Positions 17,136 to 25,992 of a stretch of 64,000 nt of DNA are shown piece after piece. The stretch spans positions 188,848 to 252,847 of the forward strand of contig UCJA01000005.1 in the NCBI GenBank assembly GCA_900472675.1, given 5' to 3'. Position 1 is the first letter of the stretch, and the number at the start of each line of letters is the position of its first letter. Below the pieces are notes generated by a model, which saw only the letters and a list, made by a program, of their open reading frames with translations, did no database searches and was not told where the DNA came from. The position numbers were made by a program, and so were the translations under genes. This stretch comes from Hyphomicrobiales bacterium. GTDB taxonomy: Bacteria; Pseudomonadota; Alphaproteobacteria; Rhizobiales; Rhizobiaceae.

Positions 17136-19118
17136 TCAGAATTCTTCCCATGTGTCGGCCGCGGCAGCCGGAGCGGCGGCAGCACTCGACCGGCCGGTAA
17201 AGGCCTGGGCGATCTTGCCGACCATCTTGCGGGCAGGCGAAGCGACCGGTGCCGCGTAGCTGCTGGCCGCCTTCGGCGCAGACCGTCCCGTCGATGCCGA
17301 ACGGGCATAACCCGAAGACATCTGGCCCGTGGAGCCGAGCTGGAACCGGCTGATCAGGTTGCGTAGCTTGTCGGCTTCCCCGGCAAGCGTCGAGCTTGCG
17401 GCGGTGGCCTCTTCCACCATCGCAGCGTTCTGCTGGGTCACCTGGTCCATCTGGTTGACGGCAGTGTTGACCTCCGTCAGGCCGACCGACTGTTCACGCG
17501 CCGAGGTGGCGATGGCGTCAAGCTGCGTGTTGATCGCCACCACGTGGTCTTCGATCACCTTGAGCGCGTCGCCGGTCGCGGTCACCAGCTTCACGCCATT
17601 GCTCACTTCATCGCCAGAGGTGCGGATCAGGTCCTTGATCTCCTTGGCGGCCTTTGCGGAGCGCTGCGCCAGTTCGCGCACTTCCTGCGCAACCACCGCA
17701 AACCCCTTGCCGGCCTCACCGGCACGCGCGGCTTCCACGCCGGCGTTCAGCGCCAGAAGGTTGGTCTGGAAGGCAATCTCGTCGATAACCCCGATAATGT
17801 TGGAAATCTGCGACGAGGACTGCTCGATCCGCTGCATCGCGTTGACGGCGTTGGCGACCACCTCGCCCGACTGGCGAGCCGACTTGTTGGCGTCGATCGC
17901 CATGGCGCGCGCTTCTTCCGTGCGGCGCGACGAATTGCCGACATTGGTGGTGATCTGGTCGAGTGCGGCGGCAGTCTCCTCGAGCGAGGCGGCCTGCTGT
18001 TCGGTTCGCTTGGAGAGATCGCCGGCACTCTGGCTGAGTTCGCGCGAGCCGCCGTCAATGGCGGAGGTGGCCGTGGCCACCTGGCCGAGCGTTTCGCGCA
18101 ATTGCCCGACGGCGAGGTTGAAGTCGCTCCGCAGGCCTTCGAAGTCGGCGGCAAAGGCCTTTGACAGTTCGAAGGTAAGATTGCCCTGGGCAAGATGCTT
18201 CAGGCCTTCGGCAAGGCTTGTTGTCGCATGCGCCATCTCTTCCGCGCGCTGCCGCTCCGTCTCGGCGGTGCGGATGCGTTCGGCCTCGGACATCTGGCGG
18301 GTTTCGCTGGCCTGGCGGTCGCTGGCGATCTTGGCGATGGCCGTCTGACGGAAGGTCTCGACCGCAGCCGCCATCTCGCCGATCTCGTCCTTTCGGCCGC
18401 GGCCGGGCACCTCTACGTCGTTGTTTCCCTTAACAAGCGCCATCATGCAGGCATTCAGGCTGCGCAGTGGCTTGACCAGCGCGCCGTTGAGCATGAACAG
18501 GCTAAGCGCAGATACGATCACCATCGTGAGGCCACCCACCGTGGCAGCCATCTGTGCCGTTGAGGCTGCAGCTTCCGCCGTTGCCCGGCGTACACCCAGC
18601 AGCGACGACTCGGCGTCCTCAAGCTCCTTCACCTTGGCGCGGATACCGTCCATGGAGGCCTTGCCGGCTCCCGAAATCTCGATCTGGCGCGCTTTCTCAT
18701 AAGTCGCGCTGTCCTTCATGAACGCCATTTCCGGCTTGACGACGGATTCCGTCCAGGTGTCGGCCAGTTTGGCCAGATCCTTGAGCCGTGTCTGCTGGGC
18801 CGGATTGTCAGACGTCAGCTGCAGGGCGGCGGCGAGATTGTCCTTGAAGGCCTTGGCGCCGCTGATCTGCGGGTCGAGAAACTTCGGATCCCCGGCAATG
18901 ACATAGCCGCGCATGCCGGTTTCCTGGTCGACCATGGCGGCCATCATGTTGTTCAGCTTCGAGAGAACCTCATGCGTGTGGTCCGTCATCGCGGCGCTTT
19001 CCGCCTCGATCTTGCTTGAGTCGTAGCTGACATAGGCAATGATCATGCTCACCAGAACAAGGCAGCACATCGCCGCGGTGAGCTTGGTGAGTATCTTGGC
19101 GTTCTGTATAATCGTCAC
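17136..19118 (-). CDS. Methyl-accepting chemotaxis protein with CHASE3-type sensor
   Basis: A 660-residue chemoreceptor. TM1 is around residues 12-32 ([20 protein letters not shown]). The periplasmic helical sensor contains [18 protein letters not shown], the CHASE3 signature. TM2 ([17 protein letters not shown]) is followed by HAMP, a linker and the MCP coiled coil with tip [21 protein letters not shown]. The tail ends TWEEF, a CheR/CheB docking pentapeptide. I prefer the GTG at 19118 (GGGGA 6 nt upstream) over the ATG at 19139, which lacks a site. Its signalling half is nearly the same as that of the receptor at 12402. Confidence 0.92.
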   Translation of the reverse strand: MTIIQNAKILTKLTAAMCCLVLVSMIIAYVSYDSSKIEAESAAMTDHTHEVLSKLNNMMAAMVDQETGMRGYVIAGDPKFLDPQISGAKAFKDNLAAALQLTSDNPAQQTRLKDLAKLADTWTESVVKPEMAFMKDSATYEKARQIEISGAGKASMDGIRAKVKELEDAESSLLGVRRATAEAAASTAQMAATVGGLTMVIVSALSLFMLNGALVKPLRSLNACMMALVKGNNDVEVPGRGRKDEIGEMAAAVETFRQTAIAKIASDRQASETRQMSEAERIRTAETERQRAEEMAHATTSLAEGLKHLAQGNLTFELSKAFAADFEGLRSDFNLAVGQLRETLGQVATATSAIDGGSRELSQSAGDLSKRTEQQAASLEETAAALDQITTNVGNSSRRTEEARAMAIDANKSARQSGEVVANAVNAMQRIEQSSSQISNIIGVIDEIAFQTNLLALNAGVEAARAGEAGKGFAVVAQEVRELAQRSAKAAKEIKDLIRTSGDEVSNGVKLVTATGDALKVIEDHVVAINTQLDAIATSAREQSVGLTEVNTAVNQMDQVTQQNAAMVEEATAASSTLAGEADKLRNLISRFQLGSTGQMSSGYARSASTGRSAPKAASSYAAPVASPARKMVGKIAQAFTGRSSAAAAPAAAADTWEEF

Positions 19119-19442
19119 GGTCAATCCCCAGTCAGACATTCAAGACACCGCTCACTATTGTGCGGCGGCTTCATCAGGATCACCATTGTTGGCCAGAGTA
19201 ATTAAGCGCCCATTTACTGAACGAGAGGAGTACCGGTAAGAAATCGCCGCTCAGAAGTGATAGTCTCTTGCGCAATACATGCGTGGAGACCGCGAAGCCT
19301 GATAAACTGAGCATCAATCGGAAGTGGCGGACTGAAAGACGGTCGTCGCCGCGAAGCATCCGGCTCCATTTCCTGCCACCAGCTTCGCGCCAGCCGCCGC
19401 AGGCATCTTGCGCGCGATGTCATCTGCGGTCAGTGGGGCTCC
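19119..19442. other. Intergenic region without recognised gene
   Basis: This 324-bp space separates the divergent chemoreceptor and L,D-transpeptidase genes and must hold both promoters. I see no consensus -35/-10 pair, strong palindrome or RNA gene in it. Confidence 0.5.
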
Positions 19443-20267
19443 ATGCCAGTAATTCCCAAACATTCGCGCCGGGCCCTGGGTCTTTCTGCGGCCTTTGCAG
19501 CCTCGACCATCCTGTCCGGCTGCCAGGTGCCCTTCGTGACCGATACGACCCGCATGGATGCGGCGGTCTTTGCGCAGGAAACCGCGCCGGCCTTCTACGT
19601 GCCGCCCTATGCGGATCCGCCCTCGAACCAGCCGCCGCCCATGCCGGGCGCCATCCCGCAGCGCCGCCAGCTCATTCCGACGACCTTCCACCAGACCTAT
19701 GGCCTGCCGATCACCAGTCCCGTCAACCGCGTCGTCTACGACGTGCTGCGCGACGATGGCCACACCCTGCCGGCCATCCCCGTGGCGCGCATCGACCCGC
19801 GCTTCCTGCGCCAGGAGGTAAGCTACGTCACCAACGAGGCGCCGGGCACCATCGTGGTCGATACCCAGGCGCATTTCCTCTATCTGGTCCAGCCGGGCGG
19901 CAAGGCCATGCGCTACGGCGTCGGCCTCGGCAAGGCCGGCTTTGCCTGGCATGGCCGCGGCGTCATCCAGCGCAAGGCGAAATGGCCGCGCTGGACCCCA
20001 TCGGACGAGATGGTGTCCCGCCAGCCGGAGCTGCGCCAGTTTGCGGCATCGCAAGGCGGCGCCATCCCCGGCCTCAACAACCCGCTCGGCGCCCGCGCGC
20101 TCTACATCTTCAAGGACGGTCGCGACACGCTCTACCGCGTCCATGGCACGCCCGACTGGCAGTCCGTCGGCAAGGCGACCTCGTCCGGCTGCGTGCGCAT
20201 GCTGAACCAGGACGTGATCGATCTCTTCGACCGCGTGCCCTCCGGCACGCCGATTACTGTCATCTGA
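19443..20267 (+). CDS. L,D-transpeptidase (YkuD domain), lipoprotein
   Basis: A 274-residue cell-envelope enzyme. The leader RRALGLSAAFAASTILSGC ends in a lipobox (LSGC), so the mature protein is probably lipid-anchored. A Pro-rich linker (PPSNQPPPMPG) leads to the YkuD domain from about residue 130 (PGTIVVDTQAHFLYLV). The catalytic motif is HGTPDWQSVGKATSSGCVRM, with the His and the SxGCxRM Cys both present. These enzymes form 3-3 peptidoglycan cross-links or attach proteins to peptidoglycan. A paralogue follows directly at 20494. Confidence 0.93.
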   Translation: MPVIPKHSRRALGLSAAFAASTILSGCQVPFVTDTTRMDAAVFAQETAPAFYVPPYADPPSNQPPPMPGAIPQRRQLIPTTFHQTYGLPITSPVNRVVYDVLRDDGHTLPAIPVARIDPRFLRQEVSYVTNEAPGTIVVDTQAHFLYLVQPGGKAMRYGVGLGKAGFAWHGRGVIQRKAKWPRWTPSDEMVSRQPELRQFAASQGGAIPGLNNPLGARALYIFKDGRDTLYRVHGTPDWQSVGKATSSGCVRMLNQDVIDLFDRVPSGTPITVI

Positions 20268-20493
20268 AGATCGCCCGGCCGAGACCATCACAAGCCACCC
20301 GTGCATCGTCGACTATAGCCCAAGGTGGCGCATCGCACCGTCTTGATGGCCCGTGTACGTCTTGTGAACAGTTGCTTAATTACCGCAGGGCTATCATTTG
20401 ATAACCCGGAACACGCACCGGAACCTTTTGGGTTCGACCCCATTACGGTATGCTTTTTCGGTAAATGCGTTCCCTTTGGTGGTCCATCCTCAT

Positions 20494-21198
20494 ATGATTC
20501 TGAAAAATAATGTTTCCCGCCGAGGCTTCATGTCTCTCATGGGCGTGGGTGCCGCTTCGACGCTGGCCGGTTGTGCTTCCACAGCACCAAGCCAGGTCGG
20601 TTCGTTCCTGAGCTTCCGCAATCCTGATGCCCTGCCGGCGGATGCGCCGGATCCGGCCATGATGTATGGCGCCATCGAAGACGGCGGCTTCCTGATCCCG
20701 GCGATCCCCTATGAGCGGATCAATCCGCGCTACTATCGCCAGCGCGTGGTCGATCCGACGGGCGAGCGCCCCGGCACGATCGTGGTGGATACGCCGTCGC
20801 GCTTCCTCTATCTGGTCGAGCCCGGCGGCACGGCATTCCGCTACGGCGTCGGCATCGGCCGCGAAGGCTTTGCCTGGTCGGGAGAGGGCGTCATCCAGTG
20901 GCGCCAGAAGTGGCCGAAGTGGACGCCGCCGGACGAAATGGTTGCCCGCCAGCCGGAGCTCGTCAAGTATTCGTCCAAGAACGGCGGCATGCCGCCGGGC
21001 CTGACGAACCCGCTTGGCGCCCGCGCGCTCTACATCTTCCAGAACGGCCAGGACACGCTCTACCGCCTGCACGGCTCGCCGGAATGGAACTCGATCGGCA
21101 AGGCCGTCTCCTCCGGCTGCGTGCGCCTGATGAACCAGGACATCATCGACCTCTATGAGCGCGTGCCCAACAAGGCCCGCGTCCTCGTCTGGCAGTAA
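20494..21198 (+). CDS. L,D-transpeptidase (YkuD domain), Tat lipoprotein
   Basis: A 234-residue paralogue of the preceding gene. Start ATG 20494 gives a leader with a classical twin-arginine motif, SRRGFMSLMG, followed by a lipobox LAGC, so it is likely a Tat-exported lipoprotein. The YkuD domain reads PGTIVVDTPSRFLYLVEPGG onward, and the active site is HGSPEWNSIGKAVSSGCVRL with catalytic Cys and His intact. The 226-bp gap from the first copy suggests its own promoter. It ends at a strong terminator (21229). Two export modes for neighbouring paralogues is unusual. Confidence 0.93.
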   Translation: MILKNNVSRRGFMSLMGVGAASTLAGCASTAPSQVGSFLSFRNPDALPADAPDPAMMYGAIEDGGFLIPAIPYERINPRYYRQRVVDPTGERPGTIVVDTPSRFLYLVEPGGTAFRYGVGIGREGFAWSGEGVIQWRQKWPKWTPPDEMVARQPELVKYSSKNGGMPPGLTNPLGARALYIFQNGQDTLYRLHGSPEWNSIGKAVSSGCVRLMNQDIIDLYERVPNKARVLVWQ

Positions 21199-21228
21199 GC
21201 CGAGACAACACGTCTTGCGTGAACGAAC

Positions 21229-21253
21229 AAAGGCCGCAGCGATGCGGCCTTTT
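21229..21253 (+). terminator. Intrinsic terminator after the L,D-transpeptidases
   Basis: AAAGGCCGCA (21229-21238) pairs perfectly with TGCGGCCTTT (21243-21252) around GCGA. It is followed by TTTTGCTTTTT and lies 30 bp past the stop. Confidence 0.88.
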
Positions 21254-21378
21254 GCTTTTTGGGGCTTATCCCGTCACATTCCTATTGGCTCGGAGTTAAC
21301 CGCATCCCGACGGAGATCATTCAACCAGCTTCTCTTTTCAAGGCTTGTTGACTACTGGTTGCACCATCGGAGGTTCCC

Positions 21379-22572
21379 GTGTTCCGCAATGTGCTTTTGC
21401 TCTCACTGCTAGCCATTTGTACGTCTCTCGCCTCCACGGCGGACGCTTCGGATGCGATAGAGTCTGACCTGTGTCTCTTGCCCGTAAAATATGGCGAGCC
21501 CACAGTGGAGGATCTGAACGCGACGTGGCGCATGGTCTCGGACGTCGTTGTGATTGAGGGTGTTGAGAGGCCGATCATCTATCCGCTGAACCGGGGTGGC
21601 GTTTGGACCATTGGCGACGACTATTCGTTCTCACAATTCGGAGGCGAGTTTCCAGCCAACGTATATCATGACCATTTTGTGAGGGACCCGGTCACGGGCT
21701 CAATTGTCGGAGCAAATCCTCGCAAAGGCGTCTTCCTGATCCGACCCGGCGAAGCGGCATTCACGCGCTTGTACAAACCCGATGGCGCTCCGCTTCGTAG
21801 TCCCGGACAAGCAACATATGTGGGCCGCCTTGAAGGAACCGTTCTCTATGATCCTTCCGGCTTGTACCTCCTGGATCGTCAGTTCCGGTTGCAGAAACTC
21901 CCCTTTGACGGAAACCCTACGAAGGGTGTCCAGTCGCTCATCGATCTTCCGGTCATCAAGGCACTGCTGATTGCTTCGGGCAACAGCGTGTTTCTCCGTG
22001 ACGATACGGGACATACGGTCCTTCTTGCCACATTGACGAAGTCGGATAACGTCAACCACGCCGTTGTCACGGCGGGACGGATACGGATAAGGGCAAACTG
22101 GAGCGAATTCGAGATAGACCCGCCAAGCCGCGACGGCTTCGGTCGTTTTCGACCGGTCGAAGGTGCAGACAGTGTCCGTCCAAAGGCCCCGGTCTCTAGC
22201 TCTCCTGCACGTTCACTTTCGGAAGCGACTCTAGGCGGACGCACCTATCTTTTCTCCGACAAGGAGTTGGTTGAAAAAACGCTTCATACCCAGCTGCGGG
22301 TCCCAATGCCGTTCGACATTGAAAAGACGAGGATAGAAACGATTGTCGATTTCCCTCGCGTGCAGAAGATCGTGGTTTTTGCACATGCCGGGATTTTTGC
22401 ACTGGATGCGGCGGGTGACTGGAGTGAGGTTCCTGGCAGCAGGGACCGGATAGGGTATGGCGCGAAAATCGTAGACTTGAAAAACGATAAGGGCATCCTT
22501 GTCGCAGCAAAGGATGCCCTTTATCTGTTGATCTCATCTCGCGACACTGTTGCCAAGGGTTGCCTGAAATAG
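21379..22572 (+). CDS. Exported protein of unknown function
   Basis: A 397-residue protein I do not recognise. It starts with GTG at 21379 behind GGAGG. The leader FRNVLLLSLLAICTSLASTADA is a Sec signal with an ADA-S cleavage site. The mature part is rich in short beta strands with repeating blocks such as RGGVWTIGDD, GVFLIRPGEA, GLYLLDRQF, NSVFLRDD, KIVVFAHAGIFALDA and LYLLIS, suggesting a beta-propeller-like fold of five or six blades. Only two Cys remain, near the two ends. Base composition is visibly less G/C-biased than its neighbours, which suggests transfer. It stands alone between two unrelated genes. Confidence 0.75.
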   Translation: MFRNVLLLSLLAICTSLASTADASDAIESDLCLLPVKYGEPTVEDLNATWRMVSDVVVIEGVERPIIYPLNRGGVWTIGDDYSFSQFGGEFPANVYHDHFVRDPVTGSIVGANPRKGVFLIRPGEAAFTRLYKPDGAPLRSPGQATYVGRLEGTVLYDPSGLYLLDRQFRLQKLPFDGNPTKGVQSLIDLPVIKALLIASGNSVFLRDDTGHTVLLATLTKSDNVNHAVVTAGRIRIRANWSEFEIDPPSRDGFGRFRPVEGADSVRPKAPVSSSPARSLSEATLGGRTYLFSDKELVEKTLHTQLRVPMPFDIEKTRIETIVDFPRVQKIVVFAHAGIFALDAAGDWSEVPGSRDRIGYGAKIVDLKNDKGILVAAKDALYLLISSRDTVAKGCLK

Positions 22573-22751
22573 AACTGGCCAGCCTTATGAGTTGTGCCTT
22601 AACGCGAAAGTTGAACCTCCATGGTCGCTTTCGCCCAAGCCCCAGATGTTTTGAATGGAAGCAGTGCCGCTCCGCCGGCTCAGTCTGCTATGGATCTGTC
22701 ATTCGAGCCTGATATTGCGTTCGGGTAAGTATCCTTCGGGGTCGAACCGGG

Positions 22752-23639
22752 ATGGCAGACAGACGTGAAATAGAGGTTGCCACAGTCGAGCGGCTGGTCG
22801 CTGCGCAGTTTCCGCAATGGGCGGAACTTGCGGTGCGACCCGTCGCCGAGGGCGGATGGAACAACCGGACCTTTCACCTCGGCCAGCACATGTGTGTCCG
22901 TCTGCCAAGCGCCGAACGTTATGTCGCCCAGGTGGAAAAGGAAGTGCGCTGGCTCCCGGTACTAGCGCCGAATCTTCCGTTTCTTGTTCCCGTCCCGCTC
23001 GGTCTTGGGCGGCCCGGGGGAGGGTATCCGTGGCCATGGTCGATCTACGAATGGATCGAGGGAGAGACCGCCAAACGGGGCAGGATTTCAAGCCTCGTCG
23101 ATTTCGCCCTGGATCTGGCCGATTTCCTCAACGCCCTCCGTGCCATCGATGCCGCTAACGGCCCCCGTGCCGGCCCCCACAATTTTCATCGCGGCGGTGC
23201 CTTAAAGGTCTACGACACCGAAACCCGGACCGCGATCGAGACGCTGTGCGGCGAACTCGATGTGCCGCGCATCACCGCCCTCTGGGATGCGGCTCTCGCT
23301 TCGCATTGGGTCGGCCAGCCAGTCTGGGTGCATGGCGATATAGCCGAGGGTAATTTGCTCGTCCGGGATGGAAAACTTGCCGCCGTCATCGATTTCGGAA
23401 CCTGCGGCACCGGCGATCCCGCCTGCGACCTCGTCATTGCCTGGACGCTCTTCGATAAGCCGGCGGCGAGGGCGTTTCGTCAACGGGTAGGGCTTGATGC
23501 GCAGACTTGGGAGAGAGCACGCGGCTGGTGCCTGTGGAAAGCATTGATCGTCATCGCCGCCGAGCGAGACGTCAACGCATCCGTTGCCGATCGCCATCGC
23601 GGCTGGATTGATCGGGTTATCAACGATCGTTTCGACTAG
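22752..23639 (+). CDS. Aminoglycoside phosphotransferase-family kinase
   Basis: A 295-residue APH/choline-kinase-fold enzyme. The N-lobe contains GGWNNRTFHLG and the ATP-binding MCVRLPS region. The catalytic loop is WVHGDIAEGNLLV (HGDxxxxN), and the metal-binding segment is AVIDFGTCGTGDPACDL with the DFG-like Asp. This subfamily (APH(3')-like, also seen as homoserine-kinase-like and MTR-kinase-like proteins) is broad. The substrate, which may be an antibiotic or a small alcohol, cannot be inferred. Start ATG 22752; the Shine-Dalgarno is poor. Confidence 0.85.
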   Translation: MADRREIEVATVERLVAAQFPQWAELAVRPVAEGGWNNRTFHLGQHMCVRLPSAERYVAQVEKEVRWLPVLAPNLPFLVPVPLGLGRPGGGYPWPWSIYEWIEGETAKRGRISSLVDFALDLADFLNALRAIDAANGPRAGPHNFHRGGALKVYDTETRTAIETLCGELDVPRITALWDAALASHWVGQPVWVHGDIAEGNLLVRDGKLAAVIDFGTCGTGDPACDLVIAWTLFDKPAARAFRQRVGLDAQTWERARGWCLWKALIVIAAERDVNASVADRHRGWIDRVINDRFD

Positions 23640-23655
23640 ACCGCCTCTGCAACCC

Positions 23656-24159
23656 CTACTCCCCGGCCTTCAGCAACCTTTCCTTCAGCGCCACCAACTC
23701 TTCGAGCATCGCATTCGCCTCGTCACGGGTGCAGCCGGTGGCCTGGCCGATCGCGGACATCACGCCCACGGCTTGCTGCTTCATCGCCAGGCCCGCGTCC
23801 GTCAGGTGCACATTGACCTGTCGCTCGTCCTGTCTGTTGCGCTTTCGGGTGACGAGGCCGGAAAGCTCCAAGCGCTTCAGCAAGGGCGAAAGCGTGCCGG
23901 AATCCAGCCCCAGCCGGTCCCCCAGTTGCTTGACCGTGCTCGCGTCATCTTCCCACAGTGTCAGCATCACCAGATATTGCGGATAGGTCAGCCCCAGCGG
24001 CTCCAGAAGCGGCTTGTAGGTGCGGGTGAAGGCGTGCGCCGCTCCGTAGATGGCAAAACACAGCATGGCGTCCAGCCCGGCGGGCAGCGGTTGGGAGGCG
24101 GCAGGCGACGAGGATGCCGGCAGGGCCGACGGATTCTCCTGTTGGGGTGCTGACTTCAT
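23656..24159 (-). CDS. ohrR: OhrR: organic-hydroperoxide-sensing MarR-family repressor
   Basis: A 167-residue MarR-type repressor. The core begins LDAMLCFAIYGAAHAFTRTYKPLLEPLGLTYPQYLVMLTLWE. This has the single reactive Cys at the start of helix 1, which is oxidised by organic peroxides, and the Tyr residues that bond to it. The wing has RKRNRQDERQVNV. It is divergent from ohr at 24284, the standard arrangement. The start is uncertain: ATG at 24159 or 24192, both without a clear site. A 24-bp palindrome at 24227-24250 is the presumed operator. Confidence 0.93.
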   Translation of the reverse strand: MKSAPQQENPSALPASSSPAASQPLPAGLDAMLCFAIYGAAHAFTRTYKPLLEPLGLTYPQYLVMLTLWEDDASTVKQLGDRLGLDSGTLSPLLKRLELSGLVTRKRNRQDERQVNVHLTDAGLAMKQQAVGVMSAIGQATGCTRDEANAMLEELVALKERLLKAGE

Positions 24160-24226
24160 GGCGGCGCGCTCTAAGTTTTTTCCTGTTGCCATTCTTGCAG
24201 GCTTGACGTCTGTTTGCAATGCGCGT

Positions 24227-24250
24227 AATTAGATTGTGCGCAATCGAATT
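24227..24250. promoter_or_regulatory. Putative OhrR operator
   Basis: Inverted repeat with arms AATTAGATTG (24227-24236) and CAATCGAATT (24241-24250) around TGCG; 9 of 10 pairs match. It lies in the 124-bp space between ohrR and ohr. OhrR binds A/T-rich palindromes in this position in other alphaproteobacteria. Confidence 0.65.
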
Positions 24251-24283
24251 GCGGACAAGATTTTAGCAAAGGGAGAATGACCC

Positions 24284-24706
24284 ATGCCTATTCTTTACAC
24301 CACCAAGGGCTCCGCCACCGGCGGTCGTGCTGGCCACGGCGCATCTGAAAATGGCGTACTCGACGTCACGCTGACGGTTCCGAAGGAACTGGGCGGCGAT
24401 GGCGCAACCGGCACCAACCCGGAACAGCTATTCGCGGTCGGCTACTCGGCCTGCTTCCTCGGCGCCCTCAAGGCTGTCGCCGGCAAGGAAAAGGTGAAGA
24501 TCCCGGAAGACGCCAAGGTCACCGCAACCGTTGGCATCGGCCCGCGCGAGGATGGCACCGGCTTCGGCATCGAAGTGTCTCTGTCGGTGGATATCCCCGG
24601 CATGGACAAAGCCCAGGCCGAAGACCTGGTCGCCAAGGCCCACATCGTCTGCCCGTACAGCCATGCCATGCGCACCTCGACCGAAGTGCCGGTCACGGTC
24701 GCCTGA
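24284..24706 (+). CDS. ohr: Organic hydroperoxide resistance protein (thiol peroxidase)
   Basis: A 140-residue Ohr/OsmC-fold peroxidase. The peroxidatic Cys lies in GYSACFLGAL, the resolving Cys in IVCPYSHA, and Arg and Glu of the active site in GRAGHG and PEQLFAVGY. The dimeric cytosolic enzyme reduces organic hydroperoxides using lipoylated proteins. The start MPILYTT has GGGAGAA upstream. Regulation by the divergent OhrR is expected. It ends before a GC-rich terminator at 24760. Confidence 0.96.
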   Translation: MPILYTTKGSATGGRAGHGASENGVLDVTLTVPKELGGDGATGTNPEQLFAVGYSACFLGALKAVAGKEKVKIPEDAKVTATVGIGPREDGTGFGIEVSLSVDIPGMDKAQAEDLVAKAHIVCPYSHAMRTSTEVPVTVA

Positions 24707-24759
24707 GGCGAGCCATCAAGAACGGCTGACCCTCAATGCAGGGAAGGCCACGGATAACG

Positions 24760-24792
24760 AAAGGTCGGGTGCTCGCGCGCCCGGCCTTTTTT
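24760..24792. terminator. Terminator between ohr and the LysE exporter
   Basis: AAAGGTCGGG (24760-24769) pairs with CCCGGCCTTT, with one G-T mismatch pair, and is followed by TTTTTT on the plus strand. It also ends the minus-strand LysE gene, whose stop codon begins at 24792. Confidence 0.75.
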
Positions 24793-25427
24793 CACGTCCG
24801 CTGCAGGGCGAGATGCGCGCCGAGCCCGACAAGGATGCTGCCGCCGGCTCGCCGCATCAGGCGCTGCGCCCCGCCAGAGCGCTTGACGCGCGTCATGATG
24901 CTGCCGGCGAGGAACACGCAGATGGGGTCGGCTGAGGAGAAGGTGAGGTTGACCATGGTGCCGAGGATCAGCAGCTGCACCCAGACCGGCAGTGCCGCGG
25001 ACGCATCGACGAACTGCGGCAGGAAGGCCATGAAGAAGATCGCCGTCTTCGGGTTCAGTACCTCGACGCCGATGCTGTGCAGAAAGGCGCGGCCCGGCCG
25101 TTTGGCGCCGGCAACCGCTGCGTCTGTCGTCCCGTCCGTATCGCGGCTGCGGAACATGGTGATCCCGAGCCAGATCAGATAGCCGGCGCCGGCGAGCTTC
25201 ACCGCCGCATAGAGCAGCGGAACCGCTTGGAACAGGATGGAAAGACCGGCTGCGGCAGAAATCACATGCACATAGCAGCCGAGATGAATGCCAAGCGACG
25301 CCATCAGGCCCGCCCGTCGCCCGCCAGACAGCGTCTGCGCTGCCGCATAGAGCATGGCGGGCCCCGGAATGAAGGCAAACAGCGCGGTCGTGATAAAGAA
25401 GGTCAAGAGGATATCGAGCGAGGGCAT
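24792..25427 (-). CDS. LysE/RhtB-family amino-acid exporter
   Basis: A 211-residue inner-membrane exporter with about six hydrophobic helices. The family signature ALFAFIPGPAMLYAAAQTLSGGRRAGL is in the first two helices, GYLIWLGITMFRS in the third, and LNPKTAIFFMAFLPQFV in the central loop and helix. Members export lysine, arginine, homoserine, threonine or other metabolites. The substrate here is unknown. It is transcribed away from the Xre/RES module, with no adjacent ArgP-like regulator. Start ATG at 25427. Confidence 0.9.
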   Translation of the reverse strand: MPSLDILLTFFITTALFAFIPGPAMLYAAAQTLSGGRRAGLMASLGIHLGCYVHVISAAAGLSILFQAVPLLYAAVKLAGAGYLIWLGITMFRSRDTDGTTDAAVAGAKRPGRAFLHSIGVEVLNPKTAIFFMAFLPQFVDASAALPVWVQLLILGTMVNLTFSSADPICVFLAGSIMTRVKRSGGAQRLMRRAGGSILVGLGAHLALQRT

Positions 25428-25581
25428 CGGCGGTCTCTGAAAAGTCTTGGAAGACGGAAAGGGCAGGGACTTGGAACATAGCGCGGAGCGGCGGATCCGG
25501 CGAGGCGAATTGCAGTACCCTCATGCCCCTTTTCTTTTAACAGCAAACAGCCTATCTTCTTGCTGAAGAAAGGATCCTCTC

Positions 25582-25992
25582 ATGAGTATTCTGCGGAAAT
25601 CCTCGCCCGTGTCTGATGTGCGGCCTGCCGCGGTACCCGGGATGGCCGAAAGCCAGGTCGTCACCAAGGCCGTCGTCGCGGCGGCAGACCGGCTCGGCCT
25701 CAGTGCCCGGCACTTGTCGGCCGTCATCGGTGTCTCGGAAGCCTCCGTCTCGCGCATGAAGCGGGGCGACTATGGCCTGGAGAAAGGCACAAAACCTTTC
25801 GAACTGGCGCTGCTGCTGGTCCGCCTGTTCCGCTCGCTGGACGCCATCACCGGCGGAGACGAGAATGTCGGGCGCCAGTGGCTGCGCAACGACAATGCCG
25901 TGCTTGCCGGCCCGCCCGCTGAAAAAATCCTCTCCATTTCCGGTCTTGTCGATGTCCTTGCCTACCTGGACGCCCGCCGCGCTCTCGTCTGA
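25582..25992 (+). CDS. Xre/MbcA/ParS-type antitoxin
   Basis: A 136-residue antitoxin. The N-terminal half carries a helix-turn-helix (LGLSARHLSAVIGVSEASVSRMKRG) and the C-terminal half the MbcA/ParS/Xre toxin-binding domain (ALLLVRLFRSLDAITGGDENVGRQWLRNDNAVLAGPPAEKILSISGLVDVLAYLDARRA). This domain pair is typical of partners of RES toxins. Start ATG 25582 follows GAAAGGA. Its 3' end overlaps the RES gene by 41 bp. It probably represses its own promoter. Confidence 0.93.
   Translation: MSILRKSSPVSDVRPAAVPGMAESQVVTKAVVAAADRLGLSARHLSAVIGVSEASVSRMKRGDYGLEKGTKPFELALLLVRLFRSLDAITGGDENVGRQWLRNDNAVLAGPPAEKILSISGLVDVLAYLDARRALV

Noticed and set aside
20425-20445. A GGTTCGA-like stretch resembling a tRNA T-arm
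   Set aside because: No acceptor stem, anticodon arm or other tRNA parts surround it.
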